From contig JAYRYZ010000006.1 of the NCBI GenBank assembly GCA_041916775.1, forward strand, positions 1 through 64,000: a stretch of 64,000 bases of DNA, given 5' to 3'. Positions 35,451-43,767 of the stretch are shown piece after piece. Each line of letters begins with the position of its first letter. Within the stretch, counting starts at the first letter, position 1. Position numbers and translations under genes: made by a program. This DNA is from UBA2357 sp041916775 (lineage in GTDB: Bacteria; Pseudomonadota; Gammaproteobacteria; Burkholderiales; Rhodocyclaceae). The notes below the pieces were generated by a model. It did not search any database. It saw only the letters and a list, made by a program, of their open reading frames with translations, and had not been told where the DNA came from.

Positions 35451-35798
35451 TCACGGTTTCCAGTCGCTGCTCAGGAGTGCGTTCGACACTTCCGGGACGC
35501 GCTGCGCATCGCTCTCCAACTGCTTGACGCGCTCGGTCACGATGCCGGCGATTCTCTTGACGTAGGTGGCTTCATCGTCGTCGACGCATGAGACGCTATC
35601 GACGACCTTGCTCACCGTGCTCGATACGACCTTCGCCATTCGAGTCATCTCTCTGGCGAGCAGTTTCCTTGGGATTCCGCATGTCACACTGAACTCGGCC
35701 CAATCGTAAGCGCGAACGTCGGCGTATTCGAACGTGTCGCCAATCGCCATTGCGATGCTCTGCTCGAACTCAATGCGCATCGCTAATGTTGAAAACAA
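35451..35798 (-). pseudogene. C-terminal fragment of a HipA-type toxin kinase
   Basis: An open 115-codon frame whose segment IAMAIGDTFEYADVRAYDWAEF, then GIPRKLLAREMTRMA, matches the extreme C-terminal helices of HipA-like kinases (the MAIG and W-F pattern after the kinase core). The kinase core, P-loop and catalytic Asp are absent, and no HipB gene is present. It is therefore a truncated remnant, cut where the ccdA promoter region begins. Whether the short frame is still translated is unknown. Confidence 0.6.
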
Positions 35799-35847
35799 TG
35801 CGCAGCCGTGGCATGCTAAAGCCTATACTGTAGGAAAGAAGCCTATC

Positions 35848-36096
35848 ATGCGACACCCAACCCAATATGCCAATGCTGCCAAGAAAGCCACGAACGTTTC
35901 GTTGGCGGAACCGCTTTTGGCGGAAGCCAAGGAGTTGCGTATCAACGTCTCTCAGGCCGCTGAAGCTGGCATTGCACAAGCCGTTGCCGCAAAGCGTGCT
36001 GAACTGTGGGTAGCGGAAAACAAGGAAGTGTTCGAAAGCTCCAACGCCTATGTCGAGAAGTATGGTTTGCCTCTGGCGAAGTACAGGATGTTCTGA
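35848..36096 (+). CDS. ccdA: CcdA-type antitoxin
   Basis: An 82-aa antitoxin. The N-terminal part (KKATNVSLAEPLLAEAKELR, then INVSQAAEAG) is the ribbon-helix-helix DNA-binding domain. The C-terminal part ends WVAENKEVFESSNAYVEKYGLPLAKYRMF, the toxin-wrapping tail with the conserved Y-x-E-x-x-G-L-P-L pattern. AGGAAAG lies 9 bp before the ATG, and TATACT at 35824-35829 is a likely -10. The base composition is markedly lower in G+C than the flanking genes, consistent with transfer. Confidence 0.9.
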   Translation: MRHPTQYANAAKKATNVSLAEPLLAEAKELRINVSQAAEAGIAQAVAAKRAELWVAENKEVFESSNAYVEKYGLPLAKYRMF

Positions 36097-36395
36097 TGTC
36101 TCAATACGGAATCTACCGAAACCCGGATGGGCATGGTTATCTGATTGATGTACAAGCTGACATCAATAGCAGTTTCAACACGCGCATCATGGTTCCTTTA
36201 CTGCCATTGGATGTTGCGCCAAAGCCAGATAGAACGCTTAATCCACTGTTCGAGCTAGACGGGGAAACCTATTCAATGGTGACTCAGTTTATGGCAGCAA
36301 TGCCTGTAAGTGTGCTCAAGGGCAAGCTATTTAGCGTGGAAAATCGCCGCAACGAAATCGTTGCTGCCATCGACTTGCTTTTGCAAGGCTTCTAA
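36096..36395 (+). CDS. ccdB: CcdB-type gyrase-poisoning toxin
   Basis: A 99-aa protein with the CcdB fold order: YGIYRNPDG and YLIDVQADI at the start, RIMVPLLPLD, and the C-terminal helix ending IDLLLQGF. CcdB proteins trap DNA gyrase on DNA. The usual C-terminal Trp-Gly-Ile of F-plasmid CcdB is not present, so gyrase poisoning is not certain. The start codon overlaps the ccdA stop (TGATG). It appears intact. Its 3' end abuts the broken integrase. Confidence 0.9.
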   Translation: MSQYGIYRNPDGHGYLIDVQADINSSFNTRIMVPLLPLDVAPKPDRTLNPLFELDGETYSMVTQFMAAMPVSVLKGKLFSVENRRNEIVAAIDLLLQGF

Positions 36396-37078
36396 CCGCG
36401 AGCCGATCGTCTTGAGCCGCTGCGTCTCACCTTCGTCGGTGATGCGCATCAGAGGCCCGTGCTCAGAATCCTCGATGATGTCGTGTGTGAGCAGTTGCGC
36501 GATTTCTTCCAGCCTGGCGCCGGTCACAAGACCGATCATGGGCATCCAGACGCACGCAACCCCGCAACCCGCCACAGGCCGAAACCCACCCATGTACACC
36601 GGGGAACTGAAGATCTTCTGCAACTCCTGCGGGGTGAATGCGCGACGCTCCAGGGTCGGGACGTCTGCGCGCGGGATCTTGAGCCCCCTGGCAACATTCT
36701 ACGGAAGGAGCCCGGAGTCGTAGCCGACCTGCAGAAGCGTCGAGATGAGACCGATCTGCTTGGCGACCGTCCCCCTCGCGAGACGCTTGCTGAGCAAGAA
36801 GTCGCGAAAGTCGGCAATGTCTTGCCTTTCAAGTGATGCCCAAGGCTTGCGACAACGCGACCGGAACGACTTGATGGCCGCCTTCATGTCTCCGATCGTC
36901 GAAGTGGCCCGGGCGACGTCGATACGGGCCCAAGTGTCAAAAAGCACCTTATCGGTGAGTGAGCGGCATCGGACGTCTGCAGATTAACGCGAACGAGCTT
37001 GCCGTAAAGACTTTCGAGTCGGGTTGGTACTCGGATCTGGAACCAGAAAGTACCGTGGTGAGAGATAACATACGTCAT
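36396..37078 (-). pseudogene. truncated, frameshifted tyrosine-recombinase integrase
   Basis: Three frames on the minus strand carry consecutive pieces of one phage-type integrase. The first is the N-terminal TYVISHHGTFWFQIRVPTRL (start ATG 37078). The second is the SAM-like core-binding segment WASLERQDIADFRDFLLSKR, then TVAKQIGLISTLLQ. The third is the catalytic-domain opening SSPVYMGGFRPVAG, then GLVTGARLEEIAQL with the first catalytic Arg. It stops after RLKTIGSR, exactly where ccdB ends, so the HxxR and Tyr parts are gone. At least two frameshifts or stops are required. It is inactive and lies downstream of tRNA-Ser, the classic position of an integrase at its attachment site. Confidence 0.72.
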
Positions 37079-37113
37079 ACAGCTTCTCCGAAAAATGAGA
37101 TAGCTGTCGGTAT

Positions 37114-37200
37114 GGTGTACACCACTTTGTAACACCACCGGAAATCTCAAGTCTGCTTGAAACGCATATTCCAAGCAGACTCAAGAACTTACGGTGTTAC
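37114..37200. repeat. nested inverted repeats abutting the tRNA-Ser 3' end
   Basis: Three related 8-10-mers occur: the palindrome GGTGTACACC (37114-37123), GTAACACC (37129-37136) and its inverse GGTGTTAC (37193-37200, touching the tRNA CCA end). Inside them lies a perfect 9-bp inverted repeat, GTCTGCTTG (37151-37159) and CAAGCAGAC (37172-37180). They lie between the integrase remnant and tRNA-Ser, so integrase/excisionase arm sites are a reasonable reading. The inner hairpin could instead be the tRNA terminator. Confidence 0.65.
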
Positions 37201-37293
37201 TGGCGGAGACGAAGGGATTCGAACCCTTGAGACAGGTTTTGCCCGTCTGCTCCCTTAGCAGGGGAGTGCCTTCGACCTCTCGGCCACGTCTCC
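37201..37293 (-). tRNA. tRNA-Ser (anticodon GCT)
   Basis: The minus strand folds as a 93-nt class II tRNA: acceptor GGAGACG pairing with CGTCTCC, an anticodon arm CTCCC-CTGCTAA-GGGAG with anticodon GCT (reads AGC/AGT), a long variable arm, a T arm with GGTTCGAATCC, and an encoded discriminator plus CCA. Its 3' end borders integrase-associated repeats and the integrase remnant, so it served as an integration target. Confidence 0.96.
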
Positions 37294-37440
37294 AACAACA
37301 GAGGCGCGATGATAGCGGCTGATCCGCGATCGGTCAAACGCTGCGCCGCAAAGGCGCGCGACTTGCATGAAGCGGGCACATCCTGCACCATCGCGGCCTT
37401 CCTGCAAGCCTCTCCGCGCCACGTGCGCTCGACACGAATC

Positions 37441-39756
37441 ATGCTTCCACCGATTGAACATCGCATCGCCGCCGAGATCGGCGTGCAGCCCCGTCAGGTC
37501 TTTGCCGCCGTGCAGTTGCTGGATGAAGGCGCGACGGTGCCGTTTGTGGCCCGTTACCGCAAGGAAGTCACCGGCGGCCTGGACGATACCCAGTTGCGCA
37601 CACTGGAAGAGCGGCTCGGCTACCTGCGCGAGCTGGAAGACCGGCGCGCGACGGTACTAGCCTCCATCGACGAGCAGGGCAAGCTCAGCCCGGCGCTGCG
37701 CGGCGAGATCGAATCGGCCGAGACCAAGCAGCGCCTGGAAGACCTCTACCTGCCCTACAAACCCAAGCGCCGCACCAAGGCGCAGATCGCGCGCGAGGCG
37801 GGCATCGCACCGCTCGCCGAGGCCCTGCATGCGAACCCCGCGCTGACGCCGGAAGTGGAAGCGCAGGCCTATGTGAATGCCGACGCCGGCTTTGCCGACG
37901 TGAAGAGCGTGCTCGATGGCGCGCGCCAGATCCTCATCGAGCAGTTCGCGGAAGATGCCGAACTGATCGGCAGCCTGCGAACCTACCTGCAGGAAGAAGG
38001 CAAGGTGCGCTCGGCGGTGGTCGAGGGCAAGGAGAGCGAAGGCGCCAAGTTTCGCGACTGGTTCGACTTCAGCGAGCCGGTCGCGACCATGCCCTCGCAC
38101 CGCGCGCTGGCACTGCTGCGCGGGCGCAATGAGGGCGTGCTGCGCCTCACGCTCGACGTCGACCGCCCCGACCCGGACGCCCCCCACCCCTGCGAGCGAC
38201 GCATCGCCGCACGCGCAGGGGTGCGCGACCAGGGCCGGCCGGCGGATCGTTGGCTGATGGAGACGGTACGCTGGACCTGGAACGTGAAGGTCTCCATTCA
38301 CCTCGAGCTGGAGCTGATGAACGCGCTGCGCGAGCGCGCCGAGGAAGAGGCGATTCGCGTGTTCGCGCGCAACCTCAAGGACTTGCTGCTCGCCGCGCCG
38401 GCCGGCAGCCGCCCCACGATGGGCCTGGACCCCGGCATCCGCACCGGCGTCAAGGTGGCCGTGGTGGACACCACCGGCAAGGTGGTCGATACCGCCACCA
38501 TCTACCCCTTCGAGCCGCGCCGCGACCGCGAATCCAGCCTCGCGACGCTGGCGGTGCTCGCCAAGCGCCACAAGGTGGAGCTGGTGGCGATCGGCAATGG
38601 CACCGCTTCTCGCGAGACGGATGCGCTCGTGGCCGAGTTGCAGAAGCGCGCGCCGGAGCTGCATCTCACCAAGGTGATCGTGTCGGAAGCCGGCGCCTCG
38701 GTGTATTCCGCCTCCGCCCTCGCGGCCGCGGAGTTTCCCGATCTGGACGTGTCGCTGCGCGGCGCGGTTTCGATCGCGCGCCGGCTGCAGGATCCGCTCG
38801 CGGAGCTGGTGAAGATCGACCCGAAGTCGATCGGCGTCGGCCAATACCAGCACGACGTCAACCAGAGCCGGCTGGCGAAGAGCCTGGACGCGGTGGTCGA
38901 GGACTGCGTGAACGCGGTGGGCGTGGACGTGAACACCGCGTCGGCGCCGCTGCTCGCGCGCATCTCCGGCCTCAACGCGACGCTCGCGGCGAATGTCGTC
39001 GAGTACCGCAACGCGAACGGCCCTTTCCGCTCGCGCGACGCGCTCAAGGGTGTGCCGCGGCTCGGCCCCAAGACCTTCGAGCAGGCGGCGGGCTTTCTGC
39101 GCATTCCCAGCGGCGACAACCCGCTCGATGCCTCGGGTGTACACCCGGAGGCTTATCCGGTGGTCGAACGCATCCTCGCCAAGGTGCAGAAGAACGTACG
39201 CGAGCTCATGGGCAACGGCAGCGTGCTCAAGGCGCTCCAGCCCGAAGCCTTCGTGGACGAGCGTTTCGGCGTGCCGACGGTGAAGGACATCCTCGCCGAG
39301 CTGGAGAAACCCGGCCGCGACCCGCGCCCGGAATTCCGCACCGCCACTTTCCGCGAAGGCATCGAGACGCTCAAGGACCTCGAGCCCGGCATGCTACTGG
39401 AAGGCGTGGTCACCAACGTCACCAACTTCGGCGCCTTCGTCGACATCGGCGTGCATCAGGACGGCCTGGTACATGTGTCGGCGCTGTCCGAGCGCTTCGT
39501 CAAGGATCCGCACAGCGTGGTGAAGGCCGGCGACGTGGTGAAGGTGAAGGTGCTGGAGGTGGACATCCCGCGCAGCCGCATCGCGCTCACGATGCGTCTG
39601 GCCGACGAGGTCAAGCGCGGTGCTGCGGACGCGCGCGGCACGCCACGCCAGACGGCACCGGCGCAGAATCGCGGCAAACCGCCCGCGCAACGCCAGGAGA
39701 AGCCCGCCGCAGGCGGCGCGATGGCGGATGCCTTGGCGCGCGCGCTGAAACGCTGA
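37441..39756 (+). CDS. tex: Tex family RNA-binding transcription accessory protein
   Basis: A 771-aa multi-domain protein. It has an N-terminal HTH-rich Tex domain ([23 protein letters not shown]), a YqgF/RuvC-like nuclease-fold domain ([16 protein letters not shown]), a tandem HhH region ([17 protein letters not shown], then [14 protein letters not shown]), and a C-terminal S1 domain ([26 protein letters not shown]). It binds nucleic acid and influences transcription and ribosome-linked processes. The length is usual for the family. The ATG at 37441 gives the conserved N-terminus [12 protein letters not shown]; the open frame reaching back toward tRNA-Ser is not conserved-looking. A basic Ala/Pro/Arg-rich tail (about 725-771) follows the S1 domain. 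Confidence 0.96.
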   Translation: MLPPIEHRIAAEIGVQPRQVFAAVQLLDEGATVPFVARYRKEVTGGLDDTQLRTLEERLGYLRELEDRRATVLASIDEQGKLSPALRGEIESAETKQRLEDLYLPYKPKRRTKAQIAREAGIAPLAEALHANPALTPEVEAQAYVNADAGFADVKSVLDGARQILIEQFAEDAELIGSLRTYLQEEGKVRSAVVEGKESEGAKFRDWFDFSEPVATMPSHRALALLRGRNEGVLRLTLDVDRPDPDAPHPCERRIAARAGVRDQGRPADRWLMETVRWTWNVKVSIHLELELMNALRERAEEEAIRVFARNLKDLLLAAPAGSRPTMGLDPGIRTGVKVAVVDTTGKVVDTATIYPFEPRRDRESSLATLAVLAKRHKVELVAIGNGTASRETDALVAELQKRAPELHLTKVIVSEAGASVYSASALAAAEFPDLDVSLRGAVSIARRLQDPLAELVKIDPKSIGVGQYQHDVNQSRLAKSLDAVVEDCVNAVGVDVNTASAPLLARISGLNATLAANVVEYRNANGPFRSRDALKGVPRLGPKTFEQAAGFLRIPSGDNPLDASGVHPEAYPVVERILAKVQKNVRELMGNGSVLKALQPEAFVDERFGVPTVKDILAELEKPGRDPRPEFRTATFREGIETLKDLEPGMLLEGVVTNVTNFGAFVDIGVHQDGLVHVSALSERFVKDPHSVVKAGDVVKVKVLEVDIPRSRIALTMRLADEVKRGAADARGTPRQTAPAQNRGKPPAQRQEKPAAGGAMADALARALKR

Positions 39757-39843
39757 GCCACGCGCGGCGCGACGGCACCAGCCGCGCCTCATGATCGCGT
39801 GCATCGGCACATCACGACCGCACCACGGCAGCATCACGAGAAC

Positions 39844-40206
39844 ATGACCATGATCACGATCTACGGTATCAAGAACTGCAGCACGATGAAGAAGGCGTTC
39901 GACTGGTTCGACGCACGCGGCATCGCCTACACCTTTCACGACTACAAGAAGACCGCGCCGGACCGCGCCCTGCTGCAGCGCTGGTGCGAGGCCGCGGGCT
40001 GGGAGGCGTTGGTGAACCGCAAGGGCACGACCTGGCGCAAGCTCGCACCCGCTGCCCAGGCGATCGCCGGCAACGACGAGGCGATCGCGCTGATGCTAGC
40101 CCAGCCGAGCGTGATCCGCCGCCCGGTGGTGTGCGACGGTCAGGGGTCGCTCCTCATCGGCTTCGATGACACCACCTACGCCGCGCGCTTCGACGCTGCA
40201 GCCTGA
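39844..40206 (+). CDS. ArsC/Spx-fold reductase (YffB-like)
   Basis: A 120-aa thioredoxin-fold protein of the ArsC family, YffB branch. YGIKNCSTMKKAFDWF provides a single N-terminal Cys in place of the CxxC of Spx. The glutathione/arsenate-loop region KGTTWRKL and the typical SVIRRPVV segment (cis-Pro and Arg) follow. YffB-like proteins probably act as glutathione-dependent thiol reductases; arsenate reduction is not demonstrated. ATG 39850 is an alternative start with better spacing to the weak GAG site. It lies 21 bp before hslO, likely in one operon. Confidence 0.88.
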   Translation: MTMITIYGIKNCSTMKKAFDWFDARGIAYTFHDYKKTAPDRALLQRWCEAAGWEALVNRKGTTWRKLAPAAQAIAGNDEAIALMLAQPSVIRRPVVCDGQGSLLIGFDDTTYAARFDAAA

Positions 40207-40227
40207 ACACCGCCGGGGAGAATCCGC

Positions 40228-41103
40228 ATGGCCAGCCAGATCCACCGTTTCCTGCTCGAAGAGCTCGACATCCGCGGCGCCTTCGTGCGTCTCGATGACA
40301 CCTGGCAAGCGCTGCTCGCGCGGCGCGACTACCCTGCCCCGGTCGCCGCGCTGCTCGGCGAGATGACCGCGGTGTCGGCCGTGATCGCTGGTAACCTCAA
40401 GCAGGCAGGCCGTCTCACGCTGCAACTCAGCAGTCGCGGGCCGGTGGGCATGATGGTGGTGGACTGCGCCGAGGGGCTCAACCTGCGCGCCATGGCCAGG
40501 GTAGACGATGTCGCCGCGGCCACGCGCAGCGCGGCGTTCGCCGAGCTCGTGGTGGACGGGCGGCTGCAGTTGGCACTGGATGCGCCCTCGATGCGCGAAC
40601 CCTATGTGAGCATGGTGCCGATGGAAGGCGACAGCGTTGCCGCAGTGTTCGAGCACTACCTGGCCCAGTCGGAGCAACAACCGGCGCTGCTGATCCTCGC
40701 CTGCGACGGAAACGTGAGTGCGGGCCTGTTCCTGCAGAAGCTGCCGGACGCGGACACGCGCGACGCGGATGGCTGGAACCGCATCAGCACCCTCGCCCAC
40801 ACCGCCAAGCGCGCAGAGCTCCTGACGCTGGATGCCGAAGCGCTACTCGGCCGCCTCTTCGCCGAGGAGACGGTGCGCCTCTTCGCGCCCCGCCCGGTGA
40901 TCCACCACTGGCCCGCAGACCCGCAGAAGGTCGAGACCATGCTGCGGAGCCTGGGCGAGGACGAGGTCCGCGCGATTCTCGCCGAGCACGGCGAGGTGCG
41001 GGTGCAGGACGATCTTTCCAACCACGACTATCGTTTCGACAGCGACGACATCGACGCGCTCTTCGCCGGCAAGGACGCGAATCCACCGCCCACGCTGCAC
41101 TGA
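40228..41103 (+). CDS. hslO: Hsp33-family chaperone lacking the zinc-switch cysteines
   Basis: A 291-aa Hsp33 homologue with the full N-terminal domain ([47 protein letters not shown]) and the C-terminal region in register ([22 protein letters not shown]). In typical Hsp33 a CxC and a CxxC motif bind zinc and act as the oxidation switch. Here the aligned positions are Trp228 and Ala230 (in HHWPAD) and Asp261 and Ser264 (in VQDDLSN). Only Cys80 and Cys159 remain, both in the core domain. The fold appears preserved but oxidation sensing through zinc release is not possible. It may be constitutive, or respond to unfolding by heat or bleach differently. Confidence 0.88.
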   Translation: MASQIHRFLLEELDIRGAFVRLDDTWQALLARRDYPAPVAALLGEMTAVSAVIAGNLKQAGRLTLQLSSRGPVGMMVVDCAEGLNLRAMARVDDVAAATRSAAFAELVVDGRLQLALDAPSMREPYVSMVPMEGDSVAAVFEHYLAQSEQQPALLILACDGNVSAGLFLQKLPDADTRDADGWNRISTLAHTAKRAELLTLDAEALLGRLFAEETVRLFAPRPVIHHWPADPQKVETMLRSLGEDEVRAILAEHGEVRVQDDLSNHDYRFDSDDIDALFAGKDANPPPTLH

Positions 41104-41215
41104 CTCCCGGGCCGATCAGCGGCACCGGCGCATGCGTGCGGTCACGCATCGATCATGATCCTTGCCGCGCTGCAACTTGCTCAGTAGACTGCGGCATTTT
41201 GCGAACCAAAGACTC

Positions 41216-42019
41216 ATGTCCGCCGCGCCACCGCCCGCCAACCGCCTGATCGAGTTCCGCAACACGACGCTCGGCGCCACCGTCGCGATGCTCAGGAGCA
41301 CCGAGGCGCCTCGCCTTGCCGACGACCTTCACAAGATGCTGGGCGGCATGCCGGATTTCTTCAGCGGCGAGCCCACCGTACTGGATTTTTCCGCGCTCAA
41401 CGATGTGCCGCAGCGGGTGGACTGGGCAGGCGTGTTGAGCCTGTTCCGCCGCTTCCAGCTGCAGCCCGTTGGCGTACGCGGGCTTCCGCAGGCGCTTGCC
41501 GCTGGCGCGCGCCAGGCGGGCTTGGCACTGCTCGACGGCGCCGAGTTTCAGGAAGCCAGATCGGCGCCCCCCGCCGCCACGCCACCGGCCGCGGAGCCGG
41601 AGCCCGCCAGGGTTGTGGAAGCCGCGGCCCCCGCAAGCAGTATCGCCCCAGCCCCACCTCCGGTCGCGGCGAACACGCTGTTCGTCGATCGCCCGCTGCG
41701 CTCCGGTCAGCAGGTGTATGCGCGCGGCGGCGACGTGGTGCTGCTGGCCGGCATGAGCAACGGCGCCGAGGTCATCGCCGATGGCAGCATCCACTGCTAT
41801 GGCCCCCTGCGCGGGCGTGCGCTGGCCGGCGCGCAGGGCAACGCCGCGGCGCGCATCGTGACGACCAACTTCGGGCCGGAGATCGTCTCGATCGCGGGTG
41901 TGTACAAGACCTTCGAGCAGGGCATCCCCGAAGCGATCGCGGCCCGGCCGGCGCATGTGCGCATGATCACCGGTGAAAAGAATCAATCGCTTGGCATCGA
42001 ACCGCTGACGCTCGACTGA
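41216..42019 (+). CDS. minC: septum site-determining protein MinC
   Basis: A 267-aa FtsZ-polymerisation inhibitor. The N-terminal domain (LIEFRNTTLGATVAMLRSTE to LLDGAEF, about 9-115) is the FtsZ-binding part. A Pro/Ala-rich linker (about 120-155) precedes the C-terminal beta-helix domain with VDRPLRSGQQVYARGGDVVLL, GAEVIADGSIHCYGPLRGRALAG and the typical FGPEIVSIAGVYK. MinD recruits it to the membrane. The start 41216 matches family length; a TTG further upstream is not needed. It is the first gene of minCDE, 29 bp before minD. Confidence 0.94.
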   Translation: MSAAPPPANRLIEFRNTTLGATVAMLRSTEAPRLADDLHKMLGGMPDFFSGEPTVLDFSALNDVPQRVDWAGVLSLFRRFQLQPVGVRGLPQALAAGARQAGLALLDGAEFQEARSAPPAATPPAAEPEPARVVEAAAPASSIAPAPPPVAANTLFVDRPLRSGQQVYARGGDVVLLAGMSNGAEVIADGSIHCYGPLRGRALAGAQGNAAARIVTTNFGPEIVSIAGVYKTFEQGIPEAIAARPAHVRMITGEKNQSLGIEPLTLD

Positions 42020-42048
42020 GCGCGGCAATTATCGGAAAGGAATCGAAA

Positions 42049-42864
42049 GTGACTCGAGTCGTCGTGGTAACTTCGGGCAAGGGCGGGGTCGGCAAGACGA
42101 CCACCAGCGCCGCGTTCTCTTCAGGGCTGGCGCTGCGCGGCTTCAAGACCGCCGTGATCGACTTCGACGTCGGCCTGCGCAACCTCGATCTCATCATGGG
42201 CTGCGAGCGTCGCGTGGTGTATGACTTCGTCAACGTGATCAACGGCGAAGCCAAGCTCAACCAGGCGCTGATCAAGGACAAGCACTGCGAAAACCTGTTC
42301 GTGCTGCCCGCCTCGCAGACGCGCGACAAGGATGCGCTCTCCGAGGACGGCGTCGAGGCGGTGATCAAGGAGCTCGAGCACATGGGCTTCGACTATGTGG
42401 TGTGCGACTCGCCCGCTGGTATCGAGCGTGGCGCGGTGATGGCGCTCACCTTCGCCGACGAGGCGATCGTCACCACCAATCCGGAGGTCTCGTCGGTGCG
42501 CGATTCGGACCGCATCCTCGGCATCCTGCAGTCGAAGTCGCGCCGGGCGGCAGAAGGCCGCGAACCGGTCAAGGAGCACCTGCTGCTCACCCGCTACTCG
42601 CCCAAACGCGTCGAGGACGGGGAGATGCTGTCCTACAAGGACGTGCAGGAACTCCTGCGCGTGCCGCTGATCGGCGTGATCCCCGAATCCGAGTCGGTGC
42701 TGCACGCCTCCAACCAGGGTACTCCGGCGATTCACCTCAAGGGCACGGACGTATCGGAGGCCTACGGTGACGTGGTATCCCGATTCCTTGGCGAGGATCG
42801 CCCGCTGCGCTTCGTCAACTACGAGAAACCCGGCCTCATCAAGCGCCTGTTCGGAGGCAAGTGA
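42049..42864 (+). CDS. minD: septum site-determining ATPase MinD
   Basis: A 271-aa ParA/MinD ATPase with deviant Walker [10 protein letters not shown], switch [23 protein letters not shown], Walker [11 protein letters not shown], and a C-terminal amphipathic membrane-targeting helix (ending [10 protein letters not shown]). It oscillates between poles with MinE and carries MinC. The start codon is GTG, preceded by AAAGGAA. It is adjacent to minE with one base between stop and ATG. Confidence 0.97.
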   Translation: MTRVVVVTSGKGGVGKTTTSAAFSSGLALRGFKTAVIDFDVGLRNLDLIMGCERRVVYDFVNVINGEAKLNQALIKDKHCENLFVLPASQTRDKDALSEDGVEAVIKELEHMGFDYVVCDSPAGIERGAVMALTFADEAIVTTNPEVSSVRDSDRILGILQSKSRRAAEGREPVKEHLLLTRYSPKRVEDGEMLSYKDVQELLRVPLIGVIPESESVLHASNQGTPAIHLKGTDVSEAYGDVVSRFLGEDRPLRFVNYEKPGLIKRLFGGK

Positions 42865-42865
42865 G

Positions 42866-43129
42866 ATGTCACTACTGAGCCTGCTGTTCGGTGAAAAGAA
42901 GAAGACCGCGGCGGTCGCCAAGGAGCGACTGCAGCTCATCATCGCGCGCGAACACGGCACGAGCAGCAGCCGTGGGGCGGATTTCCTGCCCTCGCTGCAG
43001 CGCGAGCTGATCGAGGTCATCTCCAAGTATGTGGCTGTAAACCCCGAGGACATCAAGGTCCAGCTCGAGAAGCAGGACAACTACGAGGTCCTCGAGGTGA
43101 ACATCGTACTCCCCGAACAACGTAACTGA
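42866..43129 (+). CDS. minE: cell division topological specificity factor MinE
   Basis: An 87-aa protein with the N-terminal membrane-targeting and anti-MinCD segment ([30 protein letters not shown]) and the C-terminal topological-specificity domain ([40 protein letters not shown]). It stimulates MinD ATPase and drives pole-to-pole oscillation. It overlaps closely with minD in the minCDE operon and is full length. Confidence 0.96.
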   Translation: MSLLSLLFGEKKKTAAVAKERLQLIIAREHGTSSSRGADFLPSLQRELIEVISKYVAVNPEDIKVQLEKQDNYEVLEVNIVLPEQRN

Positions 43130-43139
43130 TCCGAAGCCC

Positions 43140-43175
43140 CGCCCCGGGGCGCAATACGGCCTCGCCTGCGCCCCG
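43140..43175. terminator. hairpin after minCDE
   Basis: CGCCCCGGGGCG (43140-43151) is a perfect palindrome, and GGGGCGCA/TGCGCCCC (43146-43153, 43168-43175) is an overlapping 8-bp inverted repeat. No T-tract follows, so this is a possible 3'-end structure rather than a proven terminator. Confidence 0.4.
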
Positions 43176-43243
43176 CAATGCACCCTGCCGGGGTTGTATC
43201 CGCACCTGTTAAGTGCAATCTCCACGATCCCCAAGGGGGCCGC

Positions 43244-43429
43244 ATGGCTCCCCCCGCCCCGCCGCCCGACGCTCACGAGCCCTCGCAATCCCCGGCTTCC
43301 ACCGCAGCACGCACAGGCTCGCTCGCACCGCCAGCACGCGACATTCCCGCGCAATTCAAGCACTTCTGCAACCCCGACACCTGTCCGGATCAGCCGCTCA
43401 AGATGTGCTCGCTCGGCCCCCGGCTCTGA
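43244..43429 (+). CDS. small hypothetical Cys-containing protein
   Basis: A 61-codon frame with AAGGGGG 6 bp before the ATG. The first 35 residues are Ala/Pro/Ser-rich. The last 22 (HFCNPDTCPDQPLKMCSLGPRL) contain three Cys with spacing 4 and 7. There is no recognised family, signal peptide or membrane segment. A longer start at 43178 is possible. It lies between minE and the aap operon. It may be spurious, because short GC-rich frames are common here. Confidence 0.35.
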   Translation: MAPPAPPPDAHEPSQSPASTAARTGSLAPPARDIPAQFKHFCNPDTCPDQPLKMCSLGPRL

Positions 43430-43767
43430 CGCACACAGCGACGACCTAGCGCCTACCCGTCAGGCAGGCACAGCTTCTGCTTAGACCTTCGGCACGCTGC
43501 ACAGAATATTCTCACAAACAAAAGTATTCCATTTATTCATGCACTTGGAACGACACATGGGGTAAACCCCTAGCATCGGAGGCGCTAGGGATTTTCCCTA
43601 TCGCTCTTGCACCGTCCGCTGTCGCCGCGAATACTGGTGTCCGTGGATACATTTTGTGCCACCCCGTGAGCGGCCCGGCGCGGGGTTCCAGAAGTGCCGG
43701 TTGCCGCTCTTCGAGTCGGGCATCCGGAATCGTTTGCAATGACTTTTTCCGACCAGGAGGTCTCTTG
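43430..43767. promoter_or_regulatory. leader/promoter region of the aap operon with a strong palindrome
   Basis: This 338-bp noncoding region is AT-richer around 43500-43560. It contains a perfect inverted repeat CCCTAGC (43568-43574)/GCTAGGG (43584-43590) with a 9-nt loop, followed by ATTTT. Either an operator or an attenuator-type stem is possible. A strong ribosome binding site AGGAGG (43755-43760) precedes aapJ. No clear -35/-10 pair was assigned. Confidence 0.5.

Noticed and set aside
37201..37293. Search for a duplicated tRNA-Ser 3' end marking the far boundary of the element
   Set aside because: No second copy of the GGATTCGAACCC-type segment was found by eye between 28 and 37 kb, so no element boundary is claimed.
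37657..39144. Long minus-strand frame inside tex
   Set aside because: It is entirely antisense to tex, whose domains are intact and in family order.
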